NCBI GenBank assembly: GCA_945949085.1
Contig: CAMFDJ010000005.1
Span: forward strand, 1 to 64,000
DNA length: 64,000 bases
Source: an uncultured Lachnospiraceae bacterium
GTDB lineage: Bacteria; Bacillota; Clostridia; Lachnospirales; Lachnospiraceae
Direction: 5' to 3'
Shown here: piece by piece, positions 36,368 to 44,787 of the stretch
How the letters are laid out: each line of letters starts with the position of its first letter
How positions within the stretch are numbered: the stretch's first letter is position 1
The notes under the pieces: model-generated
Told to the model about the DNA's origin: nothing
Databases searched by the model: none
Seen by the model: the letters and a program-made list of their open reading frames with translations, nothing else
Made by a program: the position numbers and the translations under genes

Positions 36368-38152
36368 TTAGCGGAAGCTCTTGACCCAGTTGATGAGAGA
36401 GTCGTGGTAAACGTTGTTGTAGACATCATTTCGCATCTGGTCGGTCACATAGCCGTTCTTTTCCATGATGGCAAGGATGGCCTCCTGCAGGCCGGCAATC
36501 TTGCCCTTCTCAAAGCCTTCCTGGAAAGCGGCCTCTTGCTCGCTGAGCTTGAGCGACGGCTGCGCGGGAGCAACTTCCTGTATTGATTCCAGCTTGGAAA
36601 CTTCGGGTTCCGGTTCGGATGCAGTTTCCTGCACCTCAGAGGATGCGGTCGAAGCGCAGATCTTCGCTTCGGAATCTGTCGGGATATCTGCTGAGGCATC
36701 AGCTACAGTGTCCTGCTTTTTCGTGTCAGTTACGACCTGTTCATTTTTTGCTTCTGTTGTCTCTGCAGCATTGTCACTGTCGGCGAAGAAATCTGCCGTC
36801 TGATCGGTGACGGGCATCCAGATGTCACCGCCGTTAGCTTTGACATTGACACAGATCTGACCGTTATTAACCGATACTTTTTGTCCGGAGAGTGCGCCGA
36901 CATATTCACTGCAGTTTCCGGCAGGAAGTGTCATGACAAAATCACTGTCATCATTGTTGACAGTGACGATGACGGACTGCCCATCCAGATTGCGGGAGAA
37001 TGCGTACTGGCGGTTCGTAAGCTGTAGCTGCCTGTAATCGCCGTAGGAGAGCGGCGGGCAGGCAGCTCTTGCACGTCCGAGCGCGGCAATCAGCTTTGTA
37101 TAGGGATTATGATGTACTGCATCCTGATAATCCTCGTATCTCAGTGCCGGACGGATGGAATCGTCTGAGAATTTTTCCTTCCTACCCTCGATGCCGAATT
37201 CGGAACCGTAGTAGATGGAAGGAACGCCCGGAAGCGTATACAGCAGGATATGAACCGGCGTGAAATGCGCCTTGTTGTTTAGTTTTGTGTAAATGCGTTC
37301 CACGTCATGGTTGTCCACAAAATTGTAGAGCTTCAGTCCCTCCGGACGGTTGCCGCCCATCTCATACAGACGCTTTACAGTGTGCGCGATCTCAAAGAAA
37401 TTGTGATCGTTGTGACCGGAGTAAAGTGCCTTGTGGAGCTGATAGTTGGTGACGGAGTGGAGCGTCCCCTCGTTGACCCAGCGCGTGTAATCGCCGTGGA
37501 TGACTTCTCCCATCAACCAGAAATCCGGCTTGACTTCATTGGCAACGCCGCGCAGCGCCTTCATATAGTCAAAATCAAGCACATCAGCAGCATCTAAGCG
37601 GATGCCGTCAATATCAAATTCGCTGACCCAGAAGCGGATGACATCGCAGATGAAATCGCGGACAGCGGGATTTCTCTGGTTGAGCTTGACCAGAAGATTA
37701 TAGCCGCCCCAGTTTTCATAAGAAAAGCCATCGTTATATTCATTGTTGCCGTAGAAATTGACATTGCAGAACCAGTCTCTGTAAAGGGAATGCTCACGAT
37801 TTGCCTGCAAATCCTTGAAGGCGAAGAAATCACGTCCCACGTGGTTGAAAACACCGTCGAGAATGACTTTGACGTCCTGCGCGTGGCATTCTTTGACGAA
37901 ATTTGTCAGATCGCGGTTATCGCCGAGACGGCTGTCAAGCTTTTTGTAGTCGGTTGTCTCGTAGCCATGGCCTACCGATTCAAATAATGGACCTATGTAG
38001 AGCGCATTACAACCAATCTGTCTGATATGACCGATCCATGGGATAAGGTCATTCAGTCTGTGAACCGGCTGTCCGTAATCGTTTTGCTTGGGTGCACCGG
38101 TCATCCCCAGCGGATAAATATGATAAAATCTTGCTTCGTCGTACCATGCCAT
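36368..38152 (-). CDS. GH13 alpha-amylase family protein with unusual C-terminal tail
   Basis: 594 residues. ATG 38152 (reading MAWYDEARFYHIYPLGMTGA) has AAAGGAGG 7-8 bases ahead; ATG 38179 is poorer. The GH13 barrel shows region I DGVFNHVGRDF, the nucleophile in DIDGIRLDAADVL, the general acid in WLMGEVIHGD and region IV NFVDNHDVERI. No signal peptide is seen, so it is an intracellular maltodextrin enzyme. After the C-terminal beta domain (to about residue 440), a 90-residue Glu/Thr/Ala-rich spacer leads to a helical tail, QEGFEKGKIAGLQEAILAIM and VYHDSLINWVKSF. That tail is not part of ordinary amylases. Confidence 0.9.
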   Translation of the reverse strand: MAWYDEARFYHIYPLGMTGAPKQNDYGQPVHRLNDLIPWIGHIRQIGCNALYIGPLFESVGHGYETTDYKKLDSRLGDNRDLTNFVKECHAQDVKVILDGVFNHVGRDFFAFKDLQANREHSLYRDWFCNVNFYGNNEYNDGFSYENWGGYNLLVKLNQRNPAVRDFICDVIRFWVSEFDIDGIRLDAADVLDFDYMKALRGVANEVKPDFWLMGEVIHGDYTRWVNEGTLHSVTNYQLHKALYSGHNDHNFFEIAHTVKRLYEMGGNRPEGLKLYNFVDNHDVERIYTKLNNKAHFTPVHILLYTLPGVPSIYYGSEFGIEGRKEKFSDDSIRPALRYEDYQDAVHHNPYTKLIAALGRARAACPPLSYGDYRQLQLTNRQYAFSRNLDGQSVIVTVNNDDSDFVMTLPAGNCSEYVGALSGQKVSVNNGQICVNVKANGGDIWMPVTDQTADFFADSDNAAETTEAKNEQVVTDTKKQDTVADASADIPTDSEAKICASTASSEVQETASEPEPEVSKLESIQEVAPAQPSLKLSEQEAAFQEGFEKGKIAGLQEAILAIMEKNGYVTDQMRNDVYNNVYHDSLINWVKSFR

Positions 38153-38188
38153 ATGATAGCCTCCTTTGTCAGTATGCATGTTGATTAT

Positions 38189-38220
38189 GATTGGTAAAGA
38201 TAACTTTTATCTTAGCAATC
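38189..38220. promoter_or_regulatory. 32-bp dyad upstream of the amylase gene
   Basis: GATTGGTAAAGATAA (38189-38203) and TTATCTTAGCAATC (38207-38220) form an imperfect palindrome 37 bases before the amylase start. The symmetry and position suit a repressor site such as a LacI-type operator. No protein is identified. Confidence 0.45.
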
Positions 38221-38372
38221 ATACCATGATATGGCTTTTGGCGCAAGAAAGTCCTGCAAGAGCAGTAGATACAGAAAAATGGGGGATGATAGAAGAAATG
38301 ATAGATAACAGGCCTAGATTGTGGTACAATAAAAAAGAATGTCAAGGTGACAGTCTATACGAGGGATAAAAG

Positions 38373-41180
38373 ATGGAGCAAAAGGAAAGTAAGCTTTCGG
38401 TTGTATTGAAAAGAATATTCAAAGTCATGACGGTTCTGATCCTTCTTTATCTGCTGTTTGGAGAGTCTTTTTTTCCGGATGGATATGGGGAAAATAATAT
38501 CACGGCAGAGCCGTTTGCGATTGCGTGGGAGCGGATTTTACCGGACGGAGAGCGGCAGCAGGTGACATTGCCGGCTGATTTTGGCAATCCGGGTGACCAG
38601 CCGATCGTGCTTTCTGCAACCCTGCCAAAGGATCTTTCCGACAATCTTTGGATCGGATATACGGCAAACAGGCAGAGTGTGACTGTGACGATAGACGGGC
38701 GCATGGTGGCATCGTACCAGCCGGAAGACAAACGGTTTTTCGGCACGCTGAGTGCGAACTATGTTGTGATGATACCGCTCTGTTCTGACGATAGCGGAAA
38801 AGAAATCAGAATGACACTGACAGGAAATTCATCGCTTTCCGGTTATGTGGCTGAAATGTCGATCGGGGATAGATTTGCGCTGTGGGGGCATTATATCTGG
38901 GTACACGGCAGAAATCTCCCGGTTGCCTGCGTTCTGCTTATTTTTGGCTTATCCTGCATTATATTCAGCGCGGTTTTGTTTTTTACATTCAAAAGATCAA
39001 TCGCGCTCGGCTATCTTGGCTGGGGCATGATTTTAGTGGCAATATGGATCACGTTTGAAAACAAAATAAGACAGCTTTATATGCCAAATGTTTCCATTTC
39101 GTCCGATGTCTCTTATTTTGCTGCAATGCTGATGACATTTCCGTTTATGTGCTACGTGGATCAGATTCAGAACAGACGTTATCACAAAGTGTATACCACA
39201 ATGGAAACGATTGTGATGACCAATTTTGTCTGCTGCACAACCCTGCACATAACAGGGCTTGTTGAACTGTCCAATATGCTGCGAGAGATTCAGGTTCTCA
39301 TAGGCTGCTCGTTTGCGTTATTTGTAATCACTTTTATCCTGGATGTGTGCCGCGGATATATTAAGGAATATCTGTGGGTCGGAATCGGTTTCTTCATTTT
39401 GTTCCTGGCTGCAGTGGATGAAATTGTGCGCATTATCGGCCATACGAGCGGGAATGGCGGTCTTGTGGTTGGCACGGCAGTGATTTTTATCATGGCCATT
39501 GTCAAGACGGGACAGGATCTTTTGCAGATTGAGGGAGAGAAGCAGAAGGCAATCCTTGAGAGAGATGCCAAAGTTAAGTTTCTTGCCAATATGTCTCATG
39601 AGATCAGGACGCCGATCAATGCAATCATCGGCATGAATGAGATGGTGTTGCGGGAAAATAAGGATCCGAATCTGGAGGGCTATATCAGTGATATTGAGAG
39701 CGCCGGGAAGATGCTCCTGTCGCTGGTCAACGACATTCTGGATCTGTCCAAGATTGAAGCGGATAAAATGACGCTCGTAAGCCAGCCTTATGAATTGTCG
39801 TCTATGCTCAACGATGTGATTCAGGGAATCCGTCCGCGCATGGAGAAGAAACACCTGGAGCTTTTGGTGCGGATTGATGAGTCGTTGCCTTCCATGTATC
39901 TGGGAGATGAAGTCAGAATCAAGCAGGTCATTAATAATTTATTGACAAATGCGGTAAAATATACGGATCGGGGAAGTGTGACACTGGAGGTTGGCGGCAA
40001 CCTTCTGGACGAGAAGCACATGATGCTTTGTGTTACTGTTTCCGATACCGGTCAGGGCATCAAAAAGGAAAATCTTGATGTATTGTTTGACAGCTTTACC
40101 AGACTCGAACAGGAGAAGAATGCTTCGATTGAAGGTACCGGTCTGGGACTCCATATCACACAGCTGATCGTCAGACAGATGAACGGCACGATTGCGGTTG
40201 AGAGTGAGTACGGTAAAGGTTCTGTCTTTACGGTACGTTTTCCGCAGGTGATAGAAAAGGAGACACCGGTAGGGAATATTGCCGTGCATCACGGGGAGCA
40301 CAGAACCGTCAGGCAGGAGCAGTTCCATGCGCCCGATGCAGTTGTGCTCATCGTAGATGACAATGAGATGAATCTGCATGTGGCATGTTCTCTGCTAAAA
40401 TGGACCCGCATACAGACGGAAACAGCGCAAAGCGGTGCAATCGCTTTGGAAATGTGCCGGAAAAAGAAATATGATGTGATCTTTATGGATCATATGATGC
40501 CGCAGATGGACGGCGTGGAGGCTTTGCAACAGCTGCGCTCTGACCCGGAGGGAAAAAATCAGACTACGACCGTGATCGTTCTGACTGCGAATGCCATCTC
40601 CGGCATGAAGGAATGGTATTTCAGTCAGGGCTTTGATGATTACTTGTCAAAACCAATCGATATCAGACATCTGGAACGTATGCTTGCAAAATATCTTCCA
40701 AAGGAGAAGATTTTGCCGGTAGAGACGCTCCGGGAGCAAGAGAATCCGCATCCGGCAAAAGACCGGCAGCTGGATATCCGTAGCGAAGAAGAAACAGAAG
40801 CGTCGCAGCAAGCTGCCGCAGGGCAGGTGATGCCTTCGGCAGATACGCAGAAATATGCCAGGCTGCTGCTTGACCACAAAGAGCAGACGCAGCTTGAGCG
40901 GCAGTATCTGCAACAATTTGCGGAATGTGAGAATGCGGAGAACTTTGCAAAGATGATTCGCAGCGAAGAATGGAAACAGTTTCGTCTCTATCTGCATCGC
41001 ATGAAGTGTATTGCGTTTGGATTGGCGGATGACGCACTTTTGACAGCTGCAAGAGCAGCGGAAGAAGCATCGCGCAATGTTTCCGGGCAGACAACGGAAA
41101 ATCTGAGCGGTGTTTTAGAGGCTTTTGAGAAACTGACTGCCTGCTGCAGACAGTGGGAGGAAGAGACAAATGGATTGTAA
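38373..41180 (+). CDS. Hybrid sensor histidine kinase with receiver and HPt
   Basis: 935 residues from ATG 38373 behind GAGGGA. One N-terminal helix (about 12-27), an extracellular domain to about 175 (carbohydrate-binding or 7TMR-DISM-like beta-rich) and seven helices (about 180-380) make up the sensor. HisKA follows with NMSHEIRTPINAIIGMNEM (His409), then HATPase (VINNLLTNAVKYTDRG, DTGQGIK, GTGLGLHITQ), a receiver domain (Asp706 in DVIFMDHMMPQMDG) and a C-terminal phosphotransfer-like helix with His875 (LHRMKCIAFGLADDAL). No partner regulator is adjacent, so the output protein is elsewhere. It overlaps the zinc-finger gene by 11 bases. Confidence 0.88.
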   Translation: MEQKESKLSVVLKRIFKVMTVLILLYLLFGESFFPDGYGENNITAEPFAIAWERILPDGERQQVTLPADFGNPGDQPIVLSATLPKDLSDNLWIGYTANRQSVTVTIDGRMVASYQPEDKRFFGTLSANYVVMIPLCSDDSGKEIRMTLTGNSSLSGYVAEMSIGDRFALWGHYIWVHGRNLPVACVLLIFGLSCIIFSAVLFFTFKRSIALGYLGWGMILVAIWITFENKIRQLYMPNVSISSDVSYFAAMLMTFPFMCYVDQIQNRRYHKVYTTMETIVMTNFVCCTTLHITGLVELSNMLREIQVLIGCSFALFVITFILDVCRGYIKEYLWVGIGFFILFLAAVDEIVRIIGHTSGNGGLVVGTAVIFIMAIVKTGQDLLQIEGEKQKAILERDAKVKFLANMSHEIRTPINAIIGMNEMVLRENKDPNLEGYISDIESAGKMLLSLVNDILDLSKIEADKMTLVSQPYELSSMLNDVIQGIRPRMEKKHLELLVRIDESLPSMYLGDEVRIKQVINNLLTNAVKYTDRGSVTLEVGGNLLDEKHMMLCVTVSDTGQGIKKENLDVLFDSFTRLEQEKNASIEGTGLGLHITQLIVRQMNGTIAVESEYGKGSVFTVRFPQVIEKETPVGNIAVHHGEHRTVRQEQFHAPDAVVLIVDDNEMNLHVACSLLKWTRIQTETAQSGAIALEMCRKKKYDVIFMDHMMPQMDGVEALQQLRSDPEGKNQTTTVIVLTANAISGMKEWYFSQGFDDYLSKPIDIRHLERMLAKYLPKEKILPVETLREQENPHPAKDRQLDIRSEEETEASQQAAAGQVMPSADTQKYARLLLDHKEQTQLERQYLQQFAECENAENFAKMIRSEEWKQFRLYLHRMKCIAFGLADDALLTAARAAEEASRNVSGQTTENLSGVLEAFEKLTACCRQWEEETNGL

Positions 41181-41490
41181 GAATGCACAGAGACTGATTC
41201 TTCCTTTTCTGGAGGGGTCCCTGAAAGGGAAAACATTACTCCGATTTGCAACACATGTGGAGCAATGTGAGGAATGCAAGGAAGAACTGACCATTCAATA
41301 TCTTTCGTCAGAGGGAATTGCCAGACTTGAGGAAGGAAAGACTTTTGATCTTGAGAGAGAACTGAAGGAATACATGAATGGCGCGATTGCGAGACAAAAG
41401 CGCAGAAAGTATTGGATACTGGGTATTTGTCTGACGGAGATTCTCGCAATTATCGTGATCTTACTGATATTTGCGTATGCATTGTTGTAG
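41170..41490 (+). CDS. Zinc-finger (zf-HC2) single-pass membrane protein
   Basis: 106 residues from ATG 41170, inside the end of the hybrid kinase gene. The N-terminus has the zf-HC2 pattern of anti-sigma factors: Cys3, then H-x3-C-x2-C in HVEQCEEC. A charged linker leads to one C-terminal membrane helix (YWILGICLTEILAIIVILLI). No sigma factor gene is beside it, and the overlap with the kinase suggests a shared signal. Function beyond the fold is not known. Confidence 0.7.
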   Translation: MDCKNAQRLILPFLEGSLKGKTLLRFATHVEQCEECKEELTIQYLSSEGIARLEEGKTFDLERELKEYMNGAIARQKRRKYWILGICLTEILAIIVILLIFAYALL

Positions 41491-41504
41491 AAAAGAGGAA
41501 AAAA

Positions 41505-44195
41505 ATGGCTGAGAAACTTGTTTTGATAGACGGACACAGCATATTGAACAGGGCATTTTACGGTGTGCCGGATCTGACCAATGCAAAGGGACTGCATACC
41601 AATGCCATCTATGGATTTTTAAATATGATGTTTAAATTCCTGGAGGAAGAAAAGCCGGATTATCTTGCGGTGGCATTTGATTTAAAGGCACCCACTTTTC
41701 GGCATAAGATGTATGCGGCTTATAAGGGTACAAGAAAGCCGATGCCAAAGGAGCTTCACGAGCAGGTACCTGTGATGAAAGAAATTTTGAAGGCGATGGA
41801 CATTCTGACCATGGAGCAGGAAGGCTATGAAGCAGATGATATTTTAGGCACTATGGCCAAAAGAGCGGAGAAAAACGGCATAGAGGTATCTCTTGTATCG
41901 GGTGACAGGGATCTTCTGCAGATTGCATCCGATCATATTAAGATCAGGATTCCCAAGACGAAGGGAGCAAAGACAGAGGTAGAGGACTATTATGCAAAGG
42001 ATGTACAGGAAAAATATCATGTCTCTCCTTTGCAATTCATAGAGTTAAAGGCATTGATGGGAGATACCGCTGATAATATTCCGGGCGTGCCAAAGGTGGG
42101 AGAAAAGACTGCCTCTTCTCTGATGGAGACCTATGGCAGTATAGAAGGCATCTATGCACATCTTGATGAAATCAGCAAAAAAAGTATCAGGGAGTCGCTT
42201 GCGCAAAGCAGAGAGCTGGCCACGTTATCCAAGACGCTTGCGACCATTGATACGGATGCGCCTGTTTCCTACACCTTAGAGCAGGCCAGGATCGGGCAGC
42301 TCTATACGCCGGCGGCATACACATTGTTTCAGGAACTGGAATTTCGGAATATGCTCGGCAGATTTGAACATGCTGAGGAAAAAAACGCACTGCCCGAGTG
42401 CCGGATCATAACAGACATGCAGGAGGCGGAGTCACTTTTTGCAGAGCTTGCGCAAAAGCAGACCGTTGCTTTTTATCAGGCTGGTGAGGTCGGCATTGCT
42501 CTTTGCGGCGGAGACGAGAACGCCTATTTCTTACCGGCACAGGGCTTTATGACGATTGCGTATCTGGAAGGAAAGCTGGACGGACTGCGTGAATCATTTC
42601 AGCGCGATAATGATGCATGGGAGAAAGATGCGAACGGTCAGGATCATGTGCGGTCTGTGCGCAGGCAACTGGTCACATTTGATGTAAAAAAACAGCTGGG
42701 GGCATTTCAATGCCTGCTCTCCGGCATCCGGGAATTTTTTGACGTAAAGCTCGCTGCTTATCTGCTGAATCCACTGAGGAGTGAGTATCAGATAGAGGAT
42801 ATTGCGTCGGAATACGAAGGCTTTGTCTTACCGGAATACAAACAGCTTTTTGGCAAGCTGACCTGCCAGGAGGCATTTGCGCAGAAAGAGGAGGCATTTG
42901 TCACTTATTTTGGCAATATCGCTTCTGTGATATATAACAGTTTTCAGGTGCTGACGGATGCATTGCAAACGGAGCGTATGATGACGCTCTATGAAACGAT
43001 TGAAATGCCGCTTACTTATGTACTGTATCACATGGAAAAGGAAGGTGTGATTGTACGCGCGGATGAACTGAAAGCGTATTCGGATCTTCTTGCGGAAAAA
43101 ATCGAGAAGCTGCAGCAGCAGATTTATGAGACGGTGGGAGAGCAGTTTAATCTCAATTCACCGAAACAGCTTGGTGTTATTTTGTTTGAAAAATTGCAGC
43201 TGCCGGGCGGAAAAAAGACAAAGACCGGATATTCGACGGCAGCAGATGTACTGGAAAAGCTCGCGCCAACCTATCCGGTTGTCAGTGATATTCTGGAATA
43301 TCGCGCTCTCGCAAAGCTAAAATCCACTTATGCGGACGGACTTGTGGAGTATATCCGGGAGGATGGCAGAATTCACACGAATTTTAATCAGATGATCACA
43401 GCGACAGGGAGAATCTCTTCGACCGAACCGAATCTGCAGAATATTCCGATGCGAATGGAGCTTGGCAGGATGATCAGAAAGGTTTTTGTGCCAAAGGAAG
43501 GCTGCGTTTTTATGGATGCGGATTATTCCCAAATCGAACTGCGGATTCTGGCACATATGTCAGGGGATCAGGAGCTGATTGCAGCCTATCGGTCATCGCA
43601 GGATATTCACAGAAGTACGGCCTCCAAGGTGTTCCATGTGCCGTTTGAGGAGGTTACAGACCTGCAGAGAAGAAATGCAAAGGCAGTCAATTTCGGGATT
43701 GTGTACGGTATCAGTTCCTTCGGCCTTTCACAGGATCTGAGCATCAGTCGCAAGGAAGCGGAAGGCTATATCAATCAGTATTTTGAAACGTATCCCGGTA
43801 TTAAGCACTTTTTGGACGAGGCGGTTGCCGGTGCCAGACAGTCGGGGGAAAGCCGTACGCTGTACGATAGGAAAAGACCGATTCCGGAGCTTCACAGCTC
43901 CAATTTCATGCAGCGTCAGTTTGGAGAGCGTGTCGCAATGAATGCACCAATCCAGGGAACTGCGGCAGATATCATGAAGATTGCCATGATCCGCGTATTT
44001 GATGCGATGCAGAAAGCAAAGCTGAAGAGCAGGATTCTTCTGCAGGTGCATGATGAATTGCTGATAGAGGTATATGAAGACGAAATTGATGTGATGAAAC
44101 AGATCCTGACAGAGCACATGAAAGGCGCAGCGCAGCTTGCTGTTGAACTGGAGATTGATGTGCATACGGGAAGCAACTGGTACGAGGCAAAATAA
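41505..44195 (+). CDS. polA: DNA polymerase I
   Basis: 896 residues. ATG 41505 follows AAGAGGA; the longer open frame to 41412 overlaps the zinc-finger gene. The 5'-nuclease domain is at the N-terminus (LVLIDGHSILNRAFYG, AFDLKAPTFRHKMYAAYKGT, GDTADNIPGVPKVGEKTA). The middle 3'-5' exonuclease region lacks the catalytic acidic residues: the strand that reads FDTET in active enzymes is TVAFYQAGEVG here. The polymerase domain is complete: motif A DYSQIELRILAHMS, motif B RRNAKAVNFGIVYG, motif C VHDELLIE. It fills gaps in replication and repair without its own proofreading. coaE starts one base after its stop. Confidence 0.95.
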   Translation: MAEKLVLIDGHSILNRAFYGVPDLTNAKGLHTNAIYGFLNMMFKFLEEEKPDYLAVAFDLKAPTFRHKMYAAYKGTRKPMPKELHEQVPVMKEILKAMDILTMEQEGYEADDILGTMAKRAEKNGIEVSLVSGDRDLLQIASDHIKIRIPKTKGAKTEVEDYYAKDVQEKYHVSPLQFIELKALMGDTADNIPGVPKVGEKTASSLMETYGSIEGIYAHLDEISKKSIRESLAQSRELATLSKTLATIDTDAPVSYTLEQARIGQLYTPAAYTLFQELEFRNMLGRFEHAEEKNALPECRIITDMQEAESLFAELAQKQTVAFYQAGEVGIALCGGDENAYFLPAQGFMTIAYLEGKLDGLRESFQRDNDAWEKDANGQDHVRSVRRQLVTFDVKKQLGAFQCLLSGIREFFDVKLAAYLLNPLRSEYQIEDIASEYEGFVLPEYKQLFGKLTCQEAFAQKEEAFVTYFGNIASVIYNSFQVLTDALQTERMMTLYETIEMPLTYVLYHMEKEGVIVRADELKAYSDLLAEKIEKLQQQIYETVGEQFNLNSPKQLGVILFEKLQLPGGKKTKTGYSTAADVLEKLAPTYPVVSDILEYRALAKLKSTYADGLVEYIREDGRIHTNFNQMITATGRISSTEPNLQNIPMRMELGRMIRKVFVPKEGCVFMDADYSQIELRILAHMSGDQELIAAYRSSQDIHRSTASKVFHVPFEEVTDLQRRNAKAVNFGIVYGISSFGLSQDLSISRKEAEGYINQYFETYPGIKHFLDEAVAGARQSGESRTLYDRKRPIPELHSSNFMQRQFGERVAMNAPIQGTAADIMKIAMIRVFDAMQKAKLKSRILLQVHDELLIEVYEDEIDVMKQILTEHMKGAAQLAVELEIDVHTGSNWYEAK

Positions 44196-44196
44196 G

Positions 44197-44787
44197 ATGA
44201 AGATCATAGGCATTACAGGAGGGGTAGGTGCAGGAAAATCAGAGATCCTGTCCTACCTGCAAGCTACATATCATGCACGGGTTCTTTTGGCCGACGTGGT
44301 GGCAAATGAACTGAAAGCGCCTGGGCAGGCATGCTATGAGCCGATCATAGCGCTTCTTGGCAAGGAGATTCTTGCAGACGATGGCACCATTGATAACAGA
44401 AAAATGGCACAGGCGATGTTCGGAAACGAGGAGATGCGCGTAGCAGTGGGTAATATCATTCATCCGGCTGTCAGGCAGGTCATAGAGAGGCGCATAGAAG
44501 AGGCGAGGGCCGTCGACGCAGAACTGTTTTTTCTGGAGGCTGCGTTGCTGATCGAAGAGAAGTATGATGAAATTGTGGATGAGATGTGGTATATCTATAC
44601 TAGTGAAGCTGTCCGCAAGAAAAGATTGCGGGAAAGCAGAGGGTACAGCGATGAAAAAATTACTGCGATTATGGACAGTCAGTTATCCGAGGCTTCCTTT
44701 AGAGCCGCATGTGACTTTGTCATAGACAATTCCTATTCGCTGGAAGAAACAAAAAAACAGATTGACCGGAAAATGGGGGAACTGTAA
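44197..44787 (+). CDS. coaE: Dephospho-CoA kinase
   Basis: 196 residues, the last step of coenzyme A synthesis (3'-phosphorylation of dephospho-CoA). ATG 44197 has GAGG nine bases before it. The P-loop is GITGGVGAGKSEIL, followed by DVVANELKAPGQACYEPIIA and the lid HPAVRQVIERRI. It closely follows polA (one base gap) and its TAA is directly joined to the ATG of the FtsA-like gene. The polA-coaE pairing is common in Firmicutes. Confidence 0.93.
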   Translation: MKIIGITGGVGAGKSEILSYLQATYHARVLLADVVANELKAPGQACYEPIIALLGKEILADDGTIDNRKMAQAMFGNEEMRVAVGNIIHPAVRQVIERRIEEARAVDAELFFLEAALLIEEKYDEIVDEMWYIYTSEAVRKKRLRESRGYSDEKITAIMDSQLSEASFRAACDFVIDNSYSLEETKKQIDRKMGEL

